A stretch of DNA of 64,000 bases from JBBRVW01 sp038246545 (GTDB taxonomy: Bacteria > Actinomycetota > Actinomycetes > JACCUZ01), in the NCBI GenBank assembly GCA_038246545.1, contig JBBRVW010000001.1:1-64000 (forward strand), given 5' to 3'. Below, one piece after another: positions 15,254 to 22,032 of the stretch. The position numbers were made by a program, and so were the translations under genes. How positions within the stretch are numbered: position 1 is the first letter of the stretch; every line of letters begins with the position of its first letter. The notes under the pieces were generated by a model. The model was not told the DNA's origin and ran no database searches. It worked only from the letters and a program-made list of their open reading frames with translations.

Positions 15254-16597
15254 GTGGACGACCTTCCCCGCCGGGCCGCGGCGCGCACGGTCCGGCTCGC
15301 CGGGCTGCCCCTCGGCTACGCCGGTCGCGCCACTCTCGGCCTCGGGAAGCGGCTGGGCGGACGTCCCGCCGAGCTGGTGGCCGCCGAGGTCCAGGCCCGC
15401 ACCGCCGAGCAGCTGTTCAAGGTGCTCGGCGAGCTCAAGGGCGGCGCCATGAAGTTCGGCCAGGCGATGTCGGTGTTCGAGGCCGCCCTGCCCGAGAACC
15501 TGGCCGGCCCCTACCGCGAGACCCTCACCAAGCTGCAGGAGGCTGCGCCGCCGCTGCCCGCCCGCACGGTGCACCGGGTGATGGCGCGCGAGCTGGGCGA
15601 CGGCTGGCGGGCACAGTTCCAGGCCTTCGACGACGTCCCCGCGGCAGCCGCCTCGATCGGCCAGGTGCACCGCGCCACCTGGGTCGACGGCCGCGAGGTC
15701 GCGGTCAAGGTGCAGTACCCCGGCGCGGGCGACGCGCTGCTCTCCGACCTCACCCAGATCGGCCGCCTGAGCCGGCTGGTCGGGGTGCTGGTACCCGGTC
15801 TCGAGGTCAAGCCGCTGGTCGCGGAGCTCAAGGCCCGGGTGGCCGAGGAGCTCGACTACGAGCTGGAGGCCGAGAGCCAGGAGGCGTTCGCGGCGGCGTA
15901 CGAGGGCGACCCCGATGTGCTCGTCCCGCACGTCGTGGCCGCCACCAGGCAGGTCCTGGTCAGCGAGTGGGTCGACGGCACCCCGCTCTCGCGGATCATC
16001 TCGACCGGCACCCAGGAGCAGCGGGACCGCGCCGGCCTGCTGCTCGCCCGGTTCCTGTTCTCGGGGCCGGCCCGCGCCGGCCTGCTGCACGCCGACCCGC
16101 ACCCCGGCAACTTCCGCCTGCACGACGACGGCCGCCTGGTCGTCCTCGACTACGGCGCAGTGAACCGGCTGCCCGGCGGGCTGCCCACCCCGATCGGGCC
16201 GCTGCTCCGGCAGGCCGTCGCGGGCGACGCCGAGGGCGTGTTCGACGGCCTGCGCGCGGAGGGCTTCGTGCGACCGGGTGTCGACCTCGACGCCGCGCGG
16301 CTGCTGAGCTACCTCGCGCCGATCCTCGATCCGGCGCGCGAGGAGACCTTCCGGTTCAGCCGGGCCTGGCTGCGCAGCCAGGCGGTTCGGGTGGGCGATC
16401 CCCGCTCGCCCGCGTACAGCACCGGGTTGCGGCTCAACCTGCCGCCGGACTACCTGCTCATCCACCGGGTCACCGCCGGTGCCATCGGCGTGCTGTGCCA
16501 GCTCGAGGCCGAGGCGCACTGGCGGGCCGAGCTGGGCAGCTGGCTGCCCGGCTTCTCCCCGCCGACGCCCACCCGCCGCCGCAAGAAGACCGGCTGA
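15254..16597 (+). CDS. AarF/ABC1/UbiB family atypical kinase
   Basis: A 447-residue ABC1 (UbiB-like) protein. The family-specific KxGQ helix is present (GGAMKFGQAMSVFE, about residues 60-73), as are the Ala-rich loop AAAASIGQVHRA, the ATP-binding lysine in VAVKVQYPG, the catalytic loop ADPHPGNF and the metal-binding LDYGAV. The Ala-rich loop replaces the glycine loop of canonical kinases and is typical of this family, which shows ATPase activity and acts on lipid or quinone metabolism. GTG 15254 has GGAGG upstream. The mycobacterial homologue (Rv3197) also sits next to whiB7. Confidence 0.92.
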   Translation: MDDLPRRAAARTVRLAGLPLGYAGRATLGLGKRLGGRPAELVAAEVQARTAEQLFKVLGELKGGAMKFGQAMSVFEAALPENLAGPYRETLTKLQEAAPPLPARTVHRVMARELGDGWRAQFQAFDDVPAAAASIGQVHRATWVDGREVAVKVQYPGAGDALLSDLTQIGRLSRLVGVLVPGLEVKPLVAELKARVAEELDYELEAESQEAFAAAYEGDPDVLVPHVVAATRQVLVSEWVDGTPLSRIISTGTQEQRDRAGLLLARFLFSGPARAGLLHADPHPGNFRLHDDGRLVVLDYGAVNRLPGGLPTPIGPLLRQAVAGDAEGVFDGLRAEGFVRPGVDLDAARLLSYLAPILDPAREETFRFSRAWLRSQAVRVGDPRSPAYSTGLRLNLPPDYLLIHRVTAGAIGVLCQLEAEAHWRAELGSWLPGFSPPTPTRRRKKTG

Positions 16598-16693
16598 GCC
16601 ACTCGGCTCGCCGGTGCGGACCGCTCCACCCGAGGTCGGCACCGCTCCCCCGCATGATCGTGTGCTCGGCGGTGGCGGCTCAGCCGGGCGCGG

Positions 16694-16876
16694 TCACCAG
16701 TGCTCGGGGTCGAGCTTGGCCTCCATCGAGCGGACGTGCTCGCGGCTGCACCGCTCGCAGTGGTGCAGGGTCCGGCCGCGCTCGACCGACGCGCTCCAGC
16801 CCAGCGGCAGCCACTCGGCCGTCGTCCCGCAACCCGCGCAGGTCACCGGACCACCGGTCTCGTGCTCGTCCGCCAC
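16694..16876 (-). CDS. Small zinc-ribbon protein
   Basis: A 60-residue frame starting at GTG 16876. It has CAGC near residue 14 and CERC near residue 41, the spacing of a four-Cys zinc ribbon, with an intervening Trp-containing strand (AEWLPLGWSASV) and an acidic C terminus ending LDPEHW. Similar short proteins of unknown function are found in actinobacteria. It lies 41 bp downstream of the lipoprotein gene on the same strand and could be the last gene of that transcript. Confidence 0.7.
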   Translation of the reverse strand: MADEHETGGPVTCAGCGTTAEWLPLGWSASVERGRTLHHCERCSREHVRSMEAKLDPEHW

Positions 16877-16917
16877 GGCAGCAGCCTCCCTCACGCGGGG
16901 CGTCCGGGGAAGACCGG

Positions 16918-17448
16918 TCAGCTGAGGACGAGTCGCACCGGCGCCTCGCCGACGAGCTCGTCGTCGGCGTCGCCGACATCGAGGCACGGACCGGTGAGCG
17001 AGAGCAGCACCACCGGCCGGGCGGCGTAGCCGGTGAGCTGGACCCGGACGTCGTCGCGGTCACCCTGCAGGACGACCGGGTCGGCGGTCGTCGAGACGTC
17101 GGTGAGCTCGACTCCGCCGTCGACGAACGGGCGGCGCACGGCCTCGAGGAACCCCTCCGGCAGGCCGTCGGGGGCGTCGACGCGACCGGACACCCGGTAG
17201 GCGACGTGGCCGCCGAGGTCGTCACAGCCGGACCACCCGCCGCGCGGGGGCCGTGTGAACGTGCCGGTGCCGGACAGCCGGCCCAGCAGGTCGCGCGACA
17301 CCGCGAGGACGCGGCCCTTGGAGTCGGCGGCGGCGCGGCTGTCGGCCGGCGAGCCGCAGCCGCCGAGTGCCACCGCGCCGGCGAGCAGCCCGCCGGCGAT
17401 GCGTGGCAGCCGGGAGCCGTCACCCGGCCCGGCCGGCGGGTCGCTCAC
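16918..17448 (-). CDS. Putative lipoprotein
   Basis: From GTG 17448 the protein is 176 residues. It opens with a short charged segment, a hydrophobic stretch (RIAGGLLAGAVAL) and the lipobox LGGC, so it should be exported and lipid-anchored. The longer frame running up to 17634 would place the lipobox about 90 residues in, which argues for the shorter start. The mature part contains two Cys residues (GWSGCDD and GPCLDV) and is mostly beta-strand-like, ending PVRLVLS. Function unknown. It follows the DUF1023 hydrolase by 115 bp on the same strand. Confidence 0.7.
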   Translation of the reverse strand: MSDPPAGPGDGSRLPRIAGGLLAGAVALGGCGSPADSRAAADSKGRVLAVSRDLLGRLSGTGTFTRPPRGGWSGCDDLGGHVAYRVSGRVDAPDGLPEGFLEAVRRPFVDGGVELTDVSTTADPVVLQGDRDDVRVQLTGYAARPVVLLSLTGPCLDVGDADDELVGEAPVRLVLS

Positions 17449-17563
17449 CAGCTCGACCACGTCGACCTCGGCGGGCAGCCGACGGCGCGCCTCCGCCATC
17501 GGGTCGCGGGCCGCGGGGCCGCGCCGCTCGCCCGCGGTCTGCTGCTCCACGTCAGTGGGTGAG

Positions 17564-19318
17564 TCATCGACTGGTGGGGTCACGGTCGGTCTCCGGGTCG
17601 CTGTTGATGCCATCGGGAAGCAGCCACGTCTCATGACGGTACGGCGCGCGCACCACGCCGTCGTAGTCGCCGGTGACGACGTGCACGATGTTGGACAGCG
17701 ACTCGGTGCCCTCGTTGAAGTACTTCGAGTGGTCGTCGAGGTCGAGCCGCCACGTGTTGCGCGTGGGGTCCTCGGCCTCGAACCGGGTCGCGCCGAAGGA
17801 CTCGTGCGACGGGTCGTCGCCGAACCGGTCGAGGTAGCTCACCGGGTCGCGGCTGCTCGCCCCGACGAATACGTGCCCGGCGGGGACCCGCAGCTCGGCG
17901 GCGTCCTCGACGTCGGGACCCGGGCTGCCGACGAGGACCACGTCGTCGGTGCCGGTCTCGTGGTCGCGCAGCATCGTGCCGGTGGTCGTGCTGCCGTAGG
18001 AGTGACCGACCACCGTGAGGTGCGGCTGCACCACCCGGGACGCCTGGACGGCGAGGAGGTCGCCGAGGAGCAGCTCGCCACCGTCGAAGGCGGCGCCGTC
18101 GCTACCGACGTTGCCCAGACCCGGCGCGTCGTAGCCCATCCAGGCCACCGTCGCCGTCGTCTCGTACGGCGACAACCGGCGGGCATCCTGGGTGACGCGA
18201 AGGGCGCTGCTCGTCAACGACGACATCGCGCTGTCGATCGTGGAGTTGAGCCCGGGCACGAGGAAGGCGACGTTGTCGGCCGTGTCCAGGTCACCGACGA
18301 CGACCGCCGCGCGGCCCTCGTAGCCGAACGCCCCGGGGTCGAAGACCAGCAGCTGCGCGGTGAGCTGCGCGAGGGAGAACGGGTCCTCGTCGGAGCGGAC
18401 CCGGCCGAGCTGCTGCTGCACCAGCTCGCAGTTGCGCAGCCACCGCCGCTCGTCGTCGGTGAGGGCGCTCCTGGCGCGCAGCGCGGCAAGGTCGGCGGCG
18501 AGCTGCTGCTCGTTGGCCTGCGACCGGACCGCGCCGGGGAGCCCGTCGAGACGGCCGAGCTCCGACGGGTGGAGTCGGACCATCCGCTCCTGCTCGTCGG
18601 GCGTGAGCGCCGACCACCAGGTCTGCACGACACGGGGCGGCGACCCGTGCGGTGGCGGCGACCCCCGCACACCGGCGGCCGAGCGCATCGCGGCGAGCAG
18701 CGGCAGCAGCCCGGCGAGCCGCGCCTCGTGGTCGCCGACCGGGCGGCCGTCGGACCGTCGGCCCGGGACCACCGACGCGGCGGCGGACCGGACCTGCCGA
18801 CCGGTCAGCCGCGCGTGCCCGGCGACCTGCTCGAGCACCGCCTCGTGCCGCCGGTGCAGCGCCGCGAGCCGGGCCTGGTGGGAGTCCTGCGCGGCCTGCA
18901 GCTCGATGCGCCGCAGCGGGCCGGTGAGCCCGGTGTCGTGCAGCAGGCGGTCCACCCGGGCGCTGTGGGCGGTGAGCACGTCGTCGTAGTCCTGCCTCAG
19001 CGCGTCGACCTGGTACCCGGCGTCGCGGACGACGTCGGCGTGGTCGGCGAGGAGCCGGCCGGAGCGCTGGAGCGGGTCGCCCAGCGACCGGACGACCCGG
19101 GTCGCGGCCCGCAGCTCCGCGGCGCAGCCCTGCGAGGCGGTCCCGTCCCAGCAGCCGTCCAGCAGCCGGCCGTCGTGAGCCAGGTCGTCGGCCACCCGGC
19201 CGGAGAGAGCCGCCAACCGAGCGCACCGCGCCGCCGCCGCTCGCAGCGGGCCGGGCCGGTCCGGCGGGTACGGCAGCGCGGCGACGGCCGCCGGGCCGGC
19301 CGCGGCGGACGGGCTCAC
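17564..19318 (-). CDS. Alpha/beta hydrolase, DUF1023 family
   Basis: A 584-residue two-part protein. The first 250 residues are Ala/Leu/Arg-rich helices that look like a WXG100/ESX-type helical hairpin region. The C-terminal 330 residues form a DUF1023 alpha/beta hydrolase with nucleophile motif VGHSYGSTTTG and the characteristic GSPGPDVEDAAELRVP. DUF1023 proteins are common beside type VII secretion substrates in actinobacteria and are presumed cell-wall or lipid hydrolases. The GTG start overlaps the stop of the upstream WXG-like gene (GTGA), so the two are coupled. Confidence 0.87.
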   Translation of the reverse strand: MSPSAAAGPAAVAALPYPPDRPGPLRAAAARCARLAALSGRVADDLAHDGRLLDGCWDGTASQGCAAELRAATRVVRSLGDPLQRSGRLLADHADVVRDAGYQVDALRQDYDDVLTAHSARVDRLLHDTGLTGPLRRIELQAAQDSHQARLAALHRRHEAVLEQVAGHARLTGRQVRSAAASVVPGRRSDGRPVGDHEARLAGLLPLLAAMRSAAGVRGSPPPHGSPPRVVQTWWSALTPDEQERMVRLHPSELGRLDGLPGAVRSQANEQQLAADLAALRARSALTDDERRWLRNCELVQQQLGRVRSDEDPFSLAQLTAQLLVFDPGAFGYEGRAAVVVGDLDTADNVAFLVPGLNSTIDSAMSSLTSSALRVTQDARRLSPYETTATVAWMGYDAPGLGNVGSDGAAFDGGELLLGDLLAVQASRVVQPHLTVVGHSYGSTTTGTMLRDHETGTDDVVLVGSPGPDVEDAAELRVPAGHVFVGASSRDPVSYLDRFGDDPSHESFGATRFEAEDPTRNTWRLDLDDHSKYFNEGTESLSNIVHVVTGDYDGVVRAPYRHETWLLPDGINSDPETDRDPTSR

Positions 19319-19605
19319 GGCCAGGTCATCCCGTCGCGGAGGCGCTGCTCGACCCGGTCGTAGAGGACGGCGCCGGAGCGCACCTTGGTGGCCAGCAGCT
19401 CCAGGTCGCGGGCGACCGGGTCCAGCACGTCGGCCGCGACGTCGGCGAGAGCACCCACGGCGGCGACCAGGGACGGGTCGTGCAGCCCGGCGGGCAGTCG
19501 CCCGCAGTGGGCGACCTGGCCCAGGACCAGGGAGCTGCGGTCGGCCAGGTGCGTGGACGCGAGCAGCACCCCGCCGCTGTCGACCTCGACCCGCACCCGC
19601 ACCAC
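19315..19605 (-). CDS. WXG100-like small helical protein
   Basis: A 96-residue, mostly helical protein encoded directly upstream of the DUF1023 hydrolase and overlapping its start by 4 bp. After a beta-like N terminus (VRVRVEVDSGGVLLAS) it has a helix, a turn and a second helix (AADVLDPVARDLELLATKV), and it ends in DGMTWP. Size, helical content and partnership suggest a type VII (ESX-like) chaperone or substrate partner, although a strict WxG motif is not visible. No EccC or other secretion machinery gene is in the window. Confidence 0.6.
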   Translation of the reverse strand: MVRVRVEVDSGGVLLASTHLADRSSLVLGQVAHCGRLPAGLHDPSLVAAVGALADVAADVLDPVARDLELLATKVRSGAVLYDRVEQRLRDGMTWP

Positions 19606-19683
19606 CCGGCCCCGCGACTGAAGCCCGTACCCCGCCGGCCGGGCTGCGGCCAGCCTAGGAAGAACGGCGGCGCGGCCGCCGAC

Positions 19684-19692
19684 TTGTCCACA
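19684..19692 (+). promoter_or_regulatory. Isolated consensus DnaA box
   Basis: A single TTGTCCACA lies between the WXG-like gene and the stop of the polymerase gene. One copy on its own may be chance. Confidence 0.25.
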
Positions 19693-19695
19693 GCC

Positions 19696-20604
19696 TCAGG
19701 GCAGGGCTGTCCCGGCCGTCAGCAGCGGCCCGAAGAGATCCCCGACCTCGTCGACCCGTTCGAGCACCTGCTCGGCGCGGTACCGGACGTCCTCGGGGCG
19801 CCGCACGGCCGCGACCTCGTCCCAGCTGAGGGGCGTCGACACCCAGGGCTCCGGCCGGGCCCGCAGCGCGTACGGCGCGACCGTGGTCTTCGCCGCGTTG
19901 TTCTGGCTCCAGTCCACGAACACCTGGCCGCGACGCAGCTCCTTGCGCATCTGCGAGACGACCAGCTTCGGGTGCGACGACTCCAGTCGTCGCGCGAGGT
20001 CGTGCGCGTAGTCCGACGTACGACGGTCGCTGGCCGGCTCGACCGACGCGTACACCTGGATCCCCTTGGAGCCGGACGACTTCACCACCGGGTCGAGCCC
20101 GTCGGCGACCAGGATGTCGCGCAGCAGCAGGGCGACCTCGGCGCACTCGACAGCGGTCGCGGGCTCGCCCGGGTCGAGGTCGAGCACCAGCCGGTCGGGG
20201 TCGTGTGCGCCGCCGCGCGGTCCGACCCGCCACTGCGGCACGTGCAGCTCCAACGCGGCGAGGTTCGCCGCCCACACCAGCGTCGGGAGGTCACCCACGA
20301 CGACGTAGTCGAGCGTCTCCCGGTCGACCTTGGTGCTGCCAGGAGCCGGCAGGTTGACGGTACGGACCCAGTCCGGCGTTCCCTGCGGGGCGTTCTTGGC
20401 GAAGAAGCCCTTCCTGTCGGTGCCGTCGGGGAACCGCTGGAAGGACATCGGACGGTCAGCGACGTACGGCAGCAGGACCGGTGCGATGCGCGCGTAGTAG
20501 TCGACGACCTCGCCCTTGGTGAAGCCGTCCGGGTAGAGCACCTTGTCGAGGTTGGACAGCGACAGGCGTCGGCCGTCGACCTCGACGGTGGAGCGTTCGG
20601 GCAC
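19696..20604 (-). CDS. LigD-type primase-polymerase domain protein (stand-alone)
   Basis: A 302-residue archaeo-eukaryotic primase-like polymerase of the LigD-Pol type, used in bacterial end joining to fill gaps with ribonucleotides. Visible motifs are NLDKVLYP near the N terminus, the metal-binding LVLDLDPG and the SSGSKGIQVYASVE loop. In several LigD-Pol proteins a histidine occupies the position of the Gln in GIQVY, so this may be a variant active site. There is no ligase or nuclease domain, and no Ku gene in the window. I chose GTG 20604 because similarity begins immediately after it. A 16-bp perfect hairpin lies upstream. Confidence 0.85.
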   Translation of the reverse strand: MPERSTVEVDGRRLSLSNLDKVLYPDGFTKGEVVDYYARIAPVLLPYVADRPMSFQRFPDGTDRKGFFAKNAPQGTPDWVRTVNLPAPGSTKVDRETLDYVVVGDLPTLVWAANLAALELHVPQWRVGPRGGAHDPDRLVLDLDPGEPATAVECAEVALLLRDILVADGLDPVVKSSGSKGIQVYASVEPASDRRTSDYAHDLARRLESSHPKLVVSQMRKELRRGQVFVDWSQNNAAKTTVAPYALRARPEPWVSTPLSWDEVAAVRRPEDVRYRAEQVLERVDEVGDLFGPLLTAGTALP

Positions 20605-20639
20605 GACGCCATCCTGCCCCTCGACTCCTCCGGTACGCC

Positions 20640-20677
20640 GGAAGGGCCCGACCACGGTGCGGTGGTCGGGCCCTTCC
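20640..20677 (-). terminator. Perfect 16-bp hairpin terminator
   Basis: The arms 20640-20655 and 20662-20677 are exact reverse complements with a 6-nt loop (GGTGCG). The hairpin lies between the small gene ending at 20749 and the polymerase start at 20604, both on the minus strand. It probably ends the whiB7-side transcript, although no T tract follows. Confidence 0.6.
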
Positions 20678-20748
20678 TGGTGGTGCCCCGAGGTGGGGCG
20701 GTGCCTCCGATGTGCTGCCAGTCGTTCTCGGTGAGCCCTGAGGACGGC

Positions 20749-20919
20749 TCAGCCGATGACAGCGGAGGCGAGGAGGCGGCGGGCGCGCAGCGCGGCCTGC
20801 TCGGCCCGTCGGTGCGCCCGGTGGGCGGCGACGAGCCGGTGGGCCCGCTCACGGCGGACCGCCTCCTCGAGACGCTGTGCCGCATGGGCACGCGCCAGGT
20901 CCTCGTGCATGAGTTGCAT
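20749..20919 (-). CDS. Small basic helical protein downstream of whiB7
   Basis: A 56-residue protein from ATG 20919, with AGGAG nine bases upstream. It is almost wholly Ala/Arg/Leu/Glu and predicts one or two amphipathic helices (MHEDLARAHAAQRLEEAV; AAHRAHRRAEQAALRARR). Short proteins of this composition are frequent in actinobacteria, and their function is unknown. It starts 101 bp downstream of the whiB7 stop on the same strand and could share its transcript. Confidence 0.6.
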   Translation of the reverse strand: MQLMHEDLARAHAAQRLEEAVRRERAHRLVAAHRAHRRAEQAALRARRLLASAVIG

Positions 20920-21020
20920 CTCGGTGCTCCTGTTCAGGACGTGTGTCTGGTGGACGGTGCGGGTCGGCTCGGTGGGCTCGACGTCGAGAGCGCGGACGCT
21001 CTGACGGATCTGTCGGGCCC

Positions 21021-21365
21021 TCACGCGGCGACCTCGGACTTGCGGGGACGGCCGCGCGGCCTCTTGCGAGCGACGACGACGCCGTGGACGAACCACTCGC
21101 CACCCCAGACGCCCCACGGCTCGCGACGCTCGAGGGCGCCGGACAAGCAGGCAAGGCGGGCAGGGCAGTCGAGGCAGAGCGTCTTGGCGTGCTCGACGTC
21201 CGCGGGCGAGTCGGCGAAGAACAGCTCCGGGTCGTTGACCCGGCAGGGCAGCTGTTCGTCGACCACACGCTGGGTGAGGTCGGCGAGGCCCGGGAGTGCG
21301 GTGAGTGCCGTCAGGTTGTCGACGACGCTGGTGCGCTGGTCGGGCTCGAGTGCGGCGAGCTGCAT
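21021..21365 (-). CDS. whiB7: WhiB7 transcriptional regulator
   Basis: From ATG 21365 the protein is 114 residues. Four iron-sulfur cysteines are at 41, 64, 67 and 73. The WhiB turn GVWGGE is at 85-90, and the AT-hook RGRPRK at 104-109 is diagnostic of WhiB7 among WhiB proteins. WhiB7 binds the principal sigma factor and activates intrinsic antibiotic-resistance genes through AT-rich sequence just upstream of the -35 element. A strong GGAGGTG site precedes ATG 21365; an upstream in-frame start at 21443 lacks one. Its position beside aarF and uvrD2 matches mycobacteria. A long leader with promoter, ORF and attenuator lies upstream. Confidence 0.93.
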   Translation of the reverse strand: MQLAALEPDQRTSVVDNLTALTALPGLADLTQRVVDEQLPCRVNDPELFFADSPADVEHAKTLCLDCPARLACLSGALERREPWGVWGGEWFVHGVVVARKRPRGRPRKSEVAA

Positions 21366-21500
21366 GGGTGTCACCTCCGTACGGTCTGGGGTGGTCAGCG
21401 GTCGGCTGAGCACCGGCTTCTCGTGATCGGTCTGGAGAGCCATCAGGTGGGTCTCTCGGTTCCAGGGCCCCGGTAGGGGCCGGTCGGACGGGCGGACAAA

Positions 21501-21541
21501 CGAAAAGGCCGCGGATCCCGGGTATCGGGTTCCGCGGCCTT
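21501..21541 (-). terminator. Attenuator hairpin in the whiB7 leader
   Basis: Read on the minus strand, arms 21531-21541 and 21505-21515 pair over 11 bp, with an inner 4-bp helix, and are followed by TTTTCGTTTG. This is a classical Rho-independent terminator placed between the leader ORF (ends 21567) and the whiB7 start (21365). In mycobacteria whiB7 is controlled by early termination in its leader, relieved by ribosome-targeting antibiotics. The arrangement here fits that scheme. Confidence 0.75.
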
Positions 21542-21566
21542 GGAGGCGCCGGTGAGGAGGTGAGTC

Positions 21567-21872
21567 CTAGACCGGTGGGCTCCAGGTGCGGATCCCCGCG
21601 TCACCGTCGAAGTCGACGACGACGCTGATCGGGAGCAGTGCGGTGGCCTTCGCAGCGGCGGCCAGGTGGGTGGTGCGGACGTCGATCCGGTCGCGCATGG
21701 CGACGGACAGAGTGGTCCCCTGGGCCGGCGGGACGACGGGCGCGAGAACACGCGCACCGCCCTCGTGGCCGAACGCCGTCCACGTGCTCGGAGCAGCCGC
21801 GGAGCGGGTGCCGACGGGGGCACCGGACAGCGCGAACGGCGAGCACGCGTTCGACGTCTTGATGTTCTCCAC
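21567..21872 (-). CDS. Leader ORF upstream of whiB7
   Basis: A 101-residue frame from GTG 21872, with GGAGGT seven bases upstream, inside the whiB7 leader. It reads VENIKTSNACSPFALSG at the start and PISVVVDFDGDAGIRTWSPP at the end, with no domain I recognise. Its stop lies 25 bp before the attenuator hairpin, so ribosome stalling on it could influence termination. It is long for a leader peptide and might instead be a separate small protein. An in-frame start at 21887 is also possible. Confidence 0.45.
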   Translation of the reverse strand: MENIKTSNACSPFALSGAPVGTRSAAAPSTWTAFGHEGGARVLAPVVPPAQGTTLSVAMRDRIDVRTTHLAAAAKATALLPISVVVDFDGDAGIRTWSPPV

Positions 21873-21938
21873 GATGCCCACCTCCACTTCTGGTCCGGGC
21901 CCTTCCGGGCGTGGCCGGTCTGCATGACCGATGCAGGA

Positions 21939-21978
21939 AGACTAGGGAAGCCCTCCGTCAGGTGCAATCATTTTTTTG
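21939..21978 (-). promoter_or_regulatory. whiB7 promoter with AT-rich WhiB7-type activator site
   Basis: On the minus strand, TTGCAC (21962-21967) and TAGTCT (21939-21944) are spaced by exactly 17 bp. Directly upstream of the -35 element is CAAAAAAATGA (21968-21978), an A-tract that stands out in this GC-rich sequence. An AT-rich block abutting the -35 is the known binding signature of WhiB7, so autoregulation is likely. Confidence 0.65.
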
Positions 21979-22032
21979 ACTGCTGTCGCGAGTCCTTACC
22001 GATCTGTGACCTGGCGGCACCGGAATGCCGCC

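Noticed and set aside
13934..16642. 902-codon minus-strand frame across the E1-like and AarF genes
   Set aside because: It runs through the tandem pentamers and opposite two genes with recognisable motifs, and has no motif of its own.
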